Assembly: GCA_013350335.1 (NCBI GenBank)
Contig: CM023537.1
Coordinates: 13,582,884 to 13,646,883 of the forward strand
DNA length: 64,000 bases
DNA from: Chimonanthus salicifolius
Taxonomy: Eukaryota > Streptophyta > Magnoliopsida > Laurales > Calycanthaceae
Reading direction: 5' to 3'
Part shown: piece after piece, positions 40,289 through 52,500 of the stretch
Layout of the letters: every line of letters begins with the position of its first letter
Numbering within the stretch: position 1 is the first letter of the stretch
Program-made: the position numbers and the translations under genes
The notes under the pieces: model-generated
The model's database searches: none
What the model was told of the DNA's origin: nothing
Seen by the model: the letters and a program-made list of their open reading frames with translations, nothing else

Positions 40289-41370
40289 TCAGTCTAACCG
40301 CAAGGTTTTGGATGAAAGCTGAGTAAAAGCGGAGAGGGTGATTTTCAATGGAGAAAAAGCGTTATGAAAGGCTATCATGTTTACCATCTTAAAATGGAAG
40401 TTCACTCGACTAAATACATAATTTCTAGAAGAAAAGACAAATGGTTGAAATGAAGTTAATATAAGGTGATTGTGTTTCTGGTCGCATAGCACTACAATTA
40501 TGGTTGTATTGGGTCCTGTAGAACTATCTACACCTACCATGCTTATGATTTTAGATTGTTGAGTCTTTTATTGTGATACCAATCTCATCAAATGAGATAA
40601 TACAACTAATATTATCACAAGGTGAAAGATGGATTCTACTTCCTAACCCAAAAAAGAAGAGAAAAGAAGAAAATAAAGAAAGAAAGATGGGTTCTAAAAT
40701 AAATATGTTGACTATGATGGAACAAATGGGAAAATTTATTAAAAGAGTAAGTGCCTCCATTTGCATTATAGGCCAACCCCGACTCAAAATTTAACATTTC
40801 ATCCAACAGCGATAAGCGATACCTATTTTTCTTTTTTGCTACTTATTAAACTGCAATAAAAACAGCAATAGATCGTTGGAAATTGGAATGATATGATGCA
40901 TACTCATGGCACTGAACTATGAGGGCAAGGCTCACCACCCATACCATCAAGAACAGAGTTTCCCTAGTTTAGCATCAATAAGCGACACAAAATGTAAAAG
41001 GCTCAAATCAATAGCAGATAGGGCTGTAGTTCTATCAAATTGTAATAAATGGTTAGTAAACTTGAACATAAGATCCAATTGAGCAGAGATCCATTTCTTG
41101 AGCAGATAGTGGGTGTGGCAGAGTGCAAATGCAGCTCAAGTTCGGCCACACTAAGGGTTCTCACCAAGGTGAAATGTCGTCTTCATTTTTTTCCCTCAGG
41201 AAGTAGCCACATATTTCGAACCAAGTCTAATTCAATGGGGGCATACCATCAGTTTGAAGTATGTAGGGTGACAGTGCTGTGACAAGTTGAATGCCTAATG
41301 GCACATAGCAATTTTTCCTCAATCAGGCTCCATTTAATTCTTTTTCCTTTCTTTTTTTTTTTTTTTGTGT
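40289..41370. other. Intergenic, no gene recognised
   Basis: The region downstream of the succinate-CoA ligase gene. Short ORFs here have no recognisable domain and no matching splice structure. Confidence 0.4.
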
Positions 41371-41451
41371 TGGGAGGGGTGGGGAGGGGGAGGGGGAGGG
41401 GGAGGGGGAGTGGGAGGAGGAGGGGAGGGGAGAGGAGGGGGTGAGGGATGA
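41351..41451 (+). repeat. G-rich (GGGGGA)n tract
   Basis: A T-run, then repeated GGGGAGG/GGGGGA units on the plus strand, with enough G-runs for G-quadruplexes. It lies about 420-520 bp downstream of the succinate-CoA ligase stop codon, past its likely polyadenylation signal. Confidence 0.9.
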
Positions 41452-41731
41452 TGAAATATAGGTATGATCTTACCTCTGTGGCAGCAATTTCAAAAGATTC
41501 TCCAATTTTGTCGTGGATTGCAGTCGTAAGACATTTCCCCGCATATGGATGCATTCAAGGTGTGCATTCTGCAATATCCATGTATGGCCACAATCAACAA
41601 TGGATCTTATGCAGCAAGTCACATCTGCAAACTTCATGGTTCACAAGCAGTACTTGAATGTCAGAATTTTAATAAAAAATGTGGTTGCCTTTCCTTCAAA
41701 TGCAACTTGTATCAGTAATCAGTATTGAAAA

Positions 41732-41737
41732 TTTATT
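41732..41737 (-). terminator. Polyadenylation signal AATAAA of the succinate-CoA ligase gene
   Basis: AATAAA on the minus strand 132 bp past the stop codon at 41869, the first canonical hexamer after the CDS in an otherwise T-rich 3' region. Confidence 0.55.
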
Positions 41738-41868
41738 GACCATCAGACAGCCTGAACTTAAAAGGGGGAAAAATCCCAACCATGACAGGTACCATATTCC
41801 AATACCAAAAAATACCATCGTGTGGTTTCCCTTATCTTCCACACAAAATAGATATAAAGAGACTGCTT

Positions 41869-43337
41869 TCAACTTGCAAGCCCACGCTGTTTGAAAACAT
41901 CAAGCATTGCAGTGCCAATTTTTGCAGGGGACTCCACAACTGTTACACCGGCTTCTCTTAGGGTCTTAATTTTGTCTTGAGCAGTACCCTTGCCTCCGGA
42001 CACAATTGCTGCACCATAATGTGGAGAGAATAAGATCTCAAAGTTTTAAAATAAAAATCCACTAGATCCATTGACTACAAGCAATAAAATGCCCAAAAAA
42101 ACTCCATTGAAACTATCAATTAAAAAAAACATTGGATATAATGTACAATGATCCAAACCATGCATCCCATGCGACTTAATGCTCATATTGTACCAAGTGA
42201 ACAGCCCCTACCTTTCATTTGAAGTTCTTATGAAAAACGACATACAAACACTTTGCTACTTTTCGGTGGAAAAAGAGAGTCATATACAACGTACGCTTGA
42301 AAAACAACTATCAATTGCAAAGTGGAGAGGATATACATACCTCCAGCATGACCCATGCGACGACCTGGAGGTGCAGTAAGTCCAGCAATGAATGCGACAA
42401 TAGGTTTTTGAGTTCCACTTTCCTGCTTGACACACAACAAAATATTAAATATGAGTATTTTTCTGTGATAGGAGAAGAATAAATGGATAAATAAACAACA
42501 TGTGTGCATCATACACCATTAAATATTTAAATTTCTTTGAGTAACAAAATACAAAAGTATAAAGGTTGCAACATTTGAGAGAGAGAGAGATAACAAGGAA
42601 GCCTACATTAGTAAGCCACAAATGCAAAAAAAAAAAAAAAGACCCAAAAAAATACAAATGCAACAGAAACATACTTGATTCATGCTCAAAACCATGTGCA
42701 GAGAGAGAGAGAGGGAGGTAAAATAACAAGTCTAGTAAGCCACTAATGCAAAAAAAAAGACCCACAAAAATACAAAATCAACAGAAACATACTGGATTCA
42801 TGCTCAAAACCATGTGCAGAGAGAGAGAGAGGGAGGTAAAATAACAAGGAAGCCTACATTAGTAAGCCACAAATGCAAAAAAAAAAAAAAAAAGACCCAA
42901 AAAAATACAAATGCAACAGAAACATACTTGATTCATGCTCAAAACCATGTGCAGAGAGAGAGAGAGGGAGATAAAATAACAAGTCTAGTAAGCCACTAAT
43001 GCAAAAAAAAACACCCACAAAAATACAAAATCAACAGAAACATACTGGATTCATGCTCAAAACCATGTGCAGAGAGAGAGAGAGGGAGGTAAAATAACAA
43101 GGAAGCCTAGTAAGCCACTAATGCCAAAAAAAAAAGACCCACAAAAATACAAATGCAACAGAAGCATACTGGATTCATGCTCAAAACCATGTGCAGAGAG
43201 AGAGAGAGAGAGAGAGAAAAAGACCCACAAAAATACAAATGCAACAGAAGCATACTGGATTCATGCTCAAAACCATGTGCAGAGAGAGAGAGAGAGAGAG
43301 AGAGGGAGGGAGGGAGGGAGGGAGGGAGGGAGGGAGG

Positions 43338-43376
<39 letters not shown>

Positions 43377-43546
43377 AGGGAGGGAGGGAGGGAGAGAGAG
43401 AGAGAGAGAGAGAGAGGTAAAATAAAAAGGAAGCCTACATTAGTAAGCCACTAATGCCAAAAAAAAAAAAAAATAAGACCCACAAAAATACAAATGCAAC
43501 AGAAACATACTGGATTCATGCTCAAAACCAAGTGCAGGGAGGGAGG

Positions 43547-43585
<39 letters not shown>

Positions 43586-46500
43586 CATGTGTAGAAAAAA
43601 GTAATATACCTAAATTTCAATTTCAATTACCTTCTTCCAAATAGATCCAAACCAAATAACCCAGATGGATTGTTGACCTAGTAATTGGTTAATGGATTTA
43701 GCTTGATCTAGTCATTGGTTCATGGATTTGAGTTGATTAAGCCATTTAAGTCATTTGATCTCCAGGCCGATCATTGATTCAACACAATCCAGCCCCATTT
43801 ATGCTCTAAGGATTTCATTAACGTTACGTAGTTATATCTCGTTTGTTCCAAAACCATTGTGAAGGTATATTTAGTTTAGATGTTCCACATATATGCAATC
43901 AGCCATGTGTTTGGGGTTATTTACGAGTCTTATATAATAAATACTCTTGTAAAGGCATTTCAAGAAACAGAATAGATGAATGGGAATCTTTTGAGCTTCT
44001 CTTTATGCAGAACTGGTGACTCCTTTGCTTACTTCATTGTGAAATCAAGGGCCATTGTATGAGACAATGTAATCTTCTTTAATTTCTTATTATACTTAAA
44101 TTCCATTTTTCTCTTGTTCTTATACCTTTCTCTCCTCTTTTTTTCCAATTTTTACTCCCTATCCCTACCTTATCCTACACCTCCCTCACCACCACCACCA
44201 CCCCCCCCAAAAAAAAACCACAGGACCCAACCCTTTCTAGGACCCAAAGTATCCAAAATTCCACGAAACCCACCTTCTCTGTGCAAGCACTCAAACTTCC
44301 TTACAACTGTGTGGACAGCCTATTTTTTGGCTGCTTCATTGTCTCTTGCCTTCCCTACTATTGTCCAGCTGCCCTAGATCCAACCTAGATATGGTGAAAC
44401 GAATCCATGTGAGGTACTGAAACCTAGTAAATCACTAATTCAGCCCATTGGTGGTTTGATACCTAAATTTGAAGGCACGAAACTATAAATGTATTGAATC
44501 TATGCACGACGGTTTCACTTACCAATTAGTGGCTATTCAGATGTTGATTGGTTCAGGTCTTCTGACGATCGTCGCTCTACCTCCGGATATTGTGTCTTCT
44601 TGGGATCCCACTTAGTTTCTTGGCGGAGCAAGAAACAGAACAGTGTTGCCCGGTCTAGTGTTAAAACAGAATATCGTGCTATGGCCAATACTGCTTCTAA
44701 GGTACTATGGCTTCGGCAATTCCTCTCCGAGTTAGGCCTTGACCCTGCTGATCCGTTAATCATGTTTCGTGACAATCAGACTGCCATCAACATAACCTCA
44801 AACCCTGTCTTTCATGAACGAACAAAACATATTGAAATCGATTGTCACTTCCTTCGACATCATTTCTGAAGGTTGAATCTTCACTCCTTATCTCAAATCC
44901 AAAGACCAACTTACAGATATGCTTAACAAGGCCATGTCTCGTACTCAACTCAATCATGCCTTATGCAAGCTAGGCTTGTACGATATCTTCACACCAGCTT
45001 GAAGGGGAACTCGGTGAGAAGCCTATTTGCTTTCCTCAACCATAGCAAAGGATGAGAGGGCATGCTGAGAGTTCATTCAACTAACTGATACCTGTACGAG
45101 ACAACCCCACTCTTCATACCACGTTGAGGTAACTTCATCAAAGGCAGAAAGGACAAGGAGGGTGGCGACGAGACATCTTCTAAGAAACTCAATCTTTTGA
45201 AGGACATACCCTTTGCTCAAGATGATTGATTTTCCTTTGTCTGAGATGACTGTCCAAACTGAGGCGGCCACAATCTGAGCAGAAGAAGGCTTTCCAGACC
45301 CCACAACAGCACAAGGAAGGCCTAGAGAGATTGTTTGGGAAGACTGAGGAGGTTGGAAGGGAGGTACAGAAACTCTAAGGGGTTTTGCCAGCACGACCGA
45401 TAGCTTCTTTCCCTTCAAGTCTCTGCCATTGACGTCAACGACACCTTGCAATGCTTCCACCTCAGAGATGAATCGGACGAAGGCAAAGCCACGATGTTTT
45501 TGAGATTCCTTGAAAAGAGGTAAGAAGCTATCAACAATTCTACCTGATTTGCAAAACAGTGAAAAAAAAACCAAGTTTGGAAAAGTTATCAGGGAGATTA
45601 GAGATGAAAAGGGATACAAATTTCTTCCGTTTTTCCTCCCAATGGGTGAAAGAAGAAGAGGCAGGAGGGTCAGAAGCTCTATTGAGAGAGGAGATTAATG
45701 GTTGGAAATTTAGGGGAGGTGAGGATGCGGGGTTGGAAGGGAAGGCTGGAGGGGGAAAAGGGTTCCTCATGACAAACCTTCCTTTCTTAGCAATATCGTC
45801 ATATTCAAGCACCTAGATGGACACTTGGGTGGACATGGGCAAAGAAAGAGGTGATTTGGTCCATGGAAGGAGCTCAAACTACAGAGCATTCAAGTTACAA
45901 AATCCAATTTTAAAATCCCTCTTCCTTTTTTTAGTATTTCACATGAATTTCACTATTTTTTTTTACTACAAATATGAAGGACATGACAAATCTTTCAAAC
46001 TCACTAAATCAAATCCTAAATTCATTTTGCTGTCCTTAACCAATGACCAGTTTTTGGACTATTTTCTTATTTATTTGCTTGCTAACATAGAAGCAAATCA
46101 CAACCACTTAATGAATGAAGGATCAAGATTCATTTGACAATCACCTTAAATTGTCCCTTATATATACATACATGAAGAAAAAACATGATGATGATGACAA
46201 TGAGATGGTTATACCAATACTCGCTGCCTACGTGGCCATCAACTTCAGTTTGAAGTCTTTGGGCTGGGCTCGAGTCTTGATGAAGTGAAAGCCAGCAAGA
46301 CGACGAGATGGTTATGTTTTCTTCTCAATCAACATGAGATACTTATATTATCCACCGAGAACTTACTATAGGGGGGTCCTTTAGGAAACTTCAAAGGTGG
46401 GGCTTCTCCTAAGTTCTAAAGTAGGAGAACCCTTGGATCAAGTTCTCCTCATCCAAAAACAACCATGATGTTGCCTTCATTTCCATCAATACATCACTAT

Positions 46501-49500
46501 GATCAAACTCCAGACTCTCCTTACTAGGGTGTTGAAATACCAATCTTTTCCTTTTAAGGCCTAGGAACCTGTCTCACAAAATTAAGAATGAGATTATCTT
46601 TCCCGTCAATGAAGCATAGGATGAGGCACTATCTTGGAAGACCCGCTTGTTGCACTCTTTCCAAACTTCCCAAGCTAAAGTTGATAGCAACACCTTCTCA
46701 ACTAAAAGAGTATATGCACCATCCATGCTAGACAAAGATAGGCCCTTTTAACTTATAGACTATTTGATCTTGGAAAGAAAGACTTACACTCTACTTATCC
46801 ACCACCTATCCTCAAAAAATCATTTCTTACATCCCCCACTATAGAGGACATATTCTTCTCATAATTGAACTCACACAATTATCTCCACCGCTCCCCACCC
46901 TTCTTTGCCCAAAATAAATAAATAATAAGAATAAGATAATAATCCCAACCTTTATTTTCTTCTCCATATTTCACATTCATGACTCCTCTACACAAAGCAT
47001 TTCTTCTTTTCATAACCACCATGAAATGTTGGAAAGTAAAGTAATATGTGTACCAAGTTTCCCATGCCTAAACCTCCACTTCCATTGGCAAATTCACCAA
47101 TTTACATCTCATCAAATGCCACAAGCATCACCAACCCAAAATCAACAATCCACACCACATAAGGACCATAGATCACCATCATTATCAAAGCCAAAATCCC
47201 ATCTAACATAATGGACATAGATATGAAATATGCAACCTCTGAATCAATTGTTCAGAATCAACATCAGATAAACCCCAAGAGGAAAGGAGGTCAGAAAATA
47301 ACAGAGCTAGCAGACCTGTTCCAGCATTCACCAAGGAAGCTGGGTTAGTAAAAGCCCACAATAATGTTGGAGAAGACTCTCAAAGAAACCAATACTGAGC
47401 CCAAGAACAGAATCAAAACCAAATTACATCTCCTTGCCTGACCTTGAACCTGATATTGGGAACAAAGGATTGGATGCTTCCATAGGATCTATCCAAATAC
47501 AAATCATCTACCATTTTACCCCTGCACTTGCCATCCACCTCTATCTATAAGATACTTCTCAAAGAGAATTTGTTTCCAAGTTCTCTCAGACTTGTGCTGA
47601 TCCTTACCTACACAGCTACTTACCCAAAAAGAGCACAATTCAGCATCTCCAAAGGGCAAATACCTAGACCCCCACATGACATCAACTTTAGTAATCACAA
47701 CAAGGTGATAGCAAAGACATTGGCAATATCTCAACTTGCTAAATCAGCGGTATAGGAATCCAGACCTTCCCAATTCTACCAAATAAGAAACAGAATAAAG
47801 CTATAATTTCGAAATGCATTTATTCTTATGGTCTTGAAGATTTAAACTGTCAAGCTTGAGTATATCTTTACCAATCTTATCATAGAAAACATCCATACCA
47901 TCTTCAAGCATCATGATTGATGCTACTATGAAGTATATGAATAATTCATTAATCTGAATCTCAATACCTTGATTAGGGCTGCAGCATCCTCTTCAGCAGT
48001 TCCTCCAATCTCTCCTATAAGAACAATACCTAAAACACAACAGAAAGCAATGCCCATTAATGGTCAGCAGGCAGTTAAACATTAGTCAGTACTATGTTCA
48101 CAAATTACAACAAGACAGATAAATAAAAATAAAGAACTGCACTACAACCTCAAGTTTGCATAGTTGATCTCCTACAAGCATCAAATAGACAGTTGGTCCA
48201 TACAAAAAATTTGCCAAATCCAATTGCAAGAGCCAACCTCAAAGAGATGGGAGAAATGGCATGAGATAAACAACCATAAAGAGCAACCTGTGGCCCAGGC
48301 TATGTGGGGCCCACCATCGCCCCAATCACATCCTTCCCCCCTCATACACCACCTCAGCTCATTGGTCTAACCCCATGAATTCCCATCATCAAATAAAACT
48401 GAATCTTTAGGACTTCAAAGGATGGCTTCATTTATCTAATCAATGTTATTTATGCACCTTCATGCAAACAAAGACCATTCCAACCAAACCATTCACATGG
48501 CCCACATAGGCTGTGCTCACAAAAAATGCTAAAAATAAGGGAAATTAGGGAATCCTCGTTATATGTATGTATAATGCAGTTTTCCCATGAGCACTAGCAT
48601 GTGTTTTGCGGCGGTACATGCATGAATCGAAGGTCCAAACCTCCTTTTTTTTCTTTGCATGTGGGTGGGTGGGAAGGGGAGGGGAGGGGAAGAAGGGGGA
48701 GTGTTAGCCACCACCATTCGGCAAGAAAAAACTGGCATCCCCTAGATACTCTCAATCTGTCTAACCATGCTTTATACATACAACAACCGAGCATCCCCAC
48801 TAAAGTTATTTACCTTGTGCCCTGTTGAAGCAACATTAATATTTCCCTTTTCCCTTGTTCCCCATTGAAATTCTCCTCTCCAACTTCCTTTTTTTAGTTT
48901 TTATCTTCTTTTTTGAGATGGCGACATGACTCAAACACAAAACCCTTTATGTTTACAATACTGACCTCTTACTAGTGTTCCAGGCTCATCTATTATGTTC
49001 TTGATATTTCTCCATGTCACAGAAAGTGCACATGAAAAAATGAAGTGAACGGGCTAATGAGTACAAATGCCTCATATGGATTTTTTTTTTTTTTTTGAAA
49101 TAGGCCTCATATGGAGTTGTTCATAATAGAAACAAGAAATCTTGTTTCTAAGAAGTTAAGACATGTAGGATCAAGACCTTAGGGCATAAATGGTTGGCTA
49201 TGTGGGTCATTCATCAATATCACTCATCAACTTTTACAGCTTAAATAAGCAATCACCAAGATATATGCTCAAAAGTCACCACTGCCTACTTTAGTAGTTT
49301 ATAATTGAATGACTCGTTGATCTATGATAGGATTGAGAGGGTGAAATGGCAGATGATTGGTTGGTTGTCGGTATGTAAAGAATTTTAGGGTTTAGCTCCA
49401 GAGGACTTTTATTTGTCGTGGGATGGATGTCTGCGAGGGGTTGGTAGAGGTAGCAAGCGATCAGTTAAGTGGGTGGCGCCTCCCTTAGGTTCTTATAAAT

Positions 49501-52500
49501 TCAATGTTGATGGCGCAGCCAGGGGAAAGCCAGGGCCGACTGGAATTGGGGGTGTGCTACATGATGATAGGGGCAGAATGTTGGCAACCTTTTCTGAATT
49601 AGTAGGGTTAATGGAGTCAAATGAGGTTGAATTGAGAGCTTTAGAAGAGCACTTCAGATCTGGTCAAGGTTTAGGAGTGGTAATCTCATTATTGAAGGTG
49701 ACTCGTCTAATGCTATCTCCTGGACTAGCAACAGGAAATCCCCCCTGTGGAGGTTGGTCTGTATTGCTAGGGACATTTGGCGCTTGTGCAATATGGGTAA
49801 CATCACCTTCATTTATATACCTCGCTCAGCTAATTGCATTGCAGATGTCTTGGCAAAAGCTGGTGTTGATCTACAAACACCAGCGTTGGAATTTTTTCAT
49901 ATGGCAAACATTGGGAGTTAAGGAGTTTATTGTGAGGGTGACAATTGTTGTATTTTTACTTGCTGTATTTCCCTTCTCTTGCTTTATTTTGATTCTTGTT
50001 TATTGTTGCTCTTTGTTGACCTGAGTATATTCCTCCTATACTCAAGTCTTTCTTTTGTACCTCCCTTCTTTTAATGAAATTTAACAGTTAATGTTTCCAA
50101 AAAAAGATCTATGATAGGATTGGCATATACATCAATGCCAATGCATCTCTCTTTCAACCTCTACACATCTCTAGATTTCTTATGTCCATACTGTTTATTT
50201 CTACTTTTACATTTTTATAGATGTTTATCTAACCACAAAATCTATGTTCTCCCCACACTGAAAAAATCTACAAAATTTTTGTTTCACTCCCTTCGTCATC
50301 CTTTCTTTGTGACAATTGCTACAATATATGCCCATCGTATACCATCTCTTTGCCACAATATGCCTATCATATACCATTGCTTATACTTGTGCTATAACAT
50401 AACAAATATATATATTTAAGTATGACCAAACCTAGACCATCAAGACTTGGTCAAGAGTCAAGACTCATAGTCAATTCAACTCAGAAGAGTTGCAACTCGA
50501 GTTGAAGTTTTAAGTTTTTGTACTATGCCCCTGCTAATATATACAGAGTAAACTAAAGTTGCTATCATGATATTTCCACATTAAGGATACTTCCAGTGAG
50601 AGTACCCTTTTTCTTTTTCCTTTTTGTCACAAAGGATTTTATTAAGAACAAGAAATACTTCCATTCCCATTAAAAAGTTGCCCCTTGATGTCGAAACAGC
50701 AAATACACAGAGGGCAAAAACCACGGCCACAGATGAATAAACCAAATAATTTATAGAATTATAGGGAAATTGACTTTACATGTAAAAGGCGTATAGAAAC
50801 AGCAAATCGAATGATTAAGCATTCTCAAATAGGAGAAAATATTACCTTCTGTTTGAGGATCCACAAGGAACCTTTCCAAGCAATCAACAAAGTTTGTTCC
50901 ATTGAAAGGATCCCCACCAATACCAACACAGGTAGATTGTCCCAAGCCAACAGCAGTAGTTTGGAAAACCTGTTAGAATGCAGAAAAAACACAATCACGT
51001 CTGCAAATGAATGCCATTATGGTGCATGTCTTAAATTCAAATTGTATCATACCGCCTCATAAGTCAAGGTGCCTGATCGAGAAACAATTCCTATGCGCCC
51101 TGGCTTGTGGATATAACCAGGCATAATTCCGATCTTGCATTCTCCAGGTTTAATAATACCAGGACAGTTTGGCCCAATCAGCCGAGTTTTGGACTGTTTA
51201 TTTAGAGCAGCCTTCACCCGAACCTGATATTCGAGGAGTGGAAAACAATTCAAACCTAGTTATGAGAACTTCTACCCAAATAAATGGAAATTAAAAGAAA
51301 TACAGCATAGAATGCACATACACAAAAAATAACATAATAATAGCACCAAAAATAATATCACGTCTTCATTGATCCATAATAATATTTCACATCCATATTG
51401 ACTAATACAAAATTTTCTAGGATGAACTGTTCATTGGGGATTGTGGATGATAAATAGTCCACTAGATAAACTTGTAGCAGTACTAGTAAGGGCTCATTTT
51501 GGTAGCCTAAAGGTTGTGGATTTGAGTCCCATGGTATCAGATAAACAGTTAGGCCATGGAAAACAATTTACCAAATCCAACTATAAATGCCTACCCCAGA
51601 ATGATGGGATAAATGACTTGATGATGCAGATGATGATGACAATGGATGACGAAAGAGTTCATTGGACATGCAAATCAGTGAATCACTACATATTTATTTC
51701 TTCTCCCTGTAGGAACTAGACAAGCAATACTTTGGTCACCCCTTTTCGCATAGGATTTGATGCATTGACTGCCTTGTCAGCTGATATGGAGAAAATTCTG
51801 CAAAAGGATAGCAGAACGGAAAGGTAAGTATCTCTGCTTTGGTAGGCAACTCACTCTCTTACAATAAGTAAATGTAACTCTGTGTTGCTCGATTATATAA
51901 GTGGCTCTGAAAATTGGGTTACAATGAAAATGTCCCTTGGAAGCCCTTGCTAATAAAGAAATATGATCTAGCTCAAGCATGTGGAGAGTTATTAATGCTT
52001 GCATTGATAAATTTAACCCTGGTAAAACATCCAAATGAGTGCTGCCTCAAGGATTTCTTTCTAGATGAGTGTTTGGCGCCGCACTTCATCCCTAATTCAC
52101 CAATTGCCTTCACATCCAGTAGTTTTCGTCTCAACTGCCAAATAACAAATAGCGTTGAACTTTACCAAGTTCTTAAATCCTTTTTGGTAAATCTACTGCC
52201 ACTTGAATGGCTGGTCCAACAATCAAGAATTGGTACATTCCAACAGCAAATAGCTTTGAACGTTTGGGAGATCGTGTTTGTTTAGAACATTAAATTCTGC
52301 AGAAACTTGACAAATGCAAAAACCAAATATCTGAATACTCTCCCCCACGCTCTAGATTGAGCTCATGCTACTCTATATGAGCATAGTTGGATTTTGAGGC
52401 TAGATCTTCAGGTTCCATACCATCCAAATCATTTTTCAAGCTGAACAGTCATCATGTGGCTAACCCCACTGTTAGTCCAACCAATTGGACCATCGAAGTC

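Noticed and set aside
41467..41560. Minus-strand open stretch YAGKCLTTAIHDKIGESFEI, then AATE, with a donor-like GTAAGATC
   Set aside because: It looks protein-like, but there is an in-frame stop just upstream, no partner exon was found, and it lies beyond the polyadenylation signal of the neighbouring gene. I cannot assign it.
43067..43454. RERERE/GREGG-rich ORFs
   Set aside because: Translation of (GA)n and (GGGA)n in the intron-5 minisatellite; all frames stay open for the same reason.
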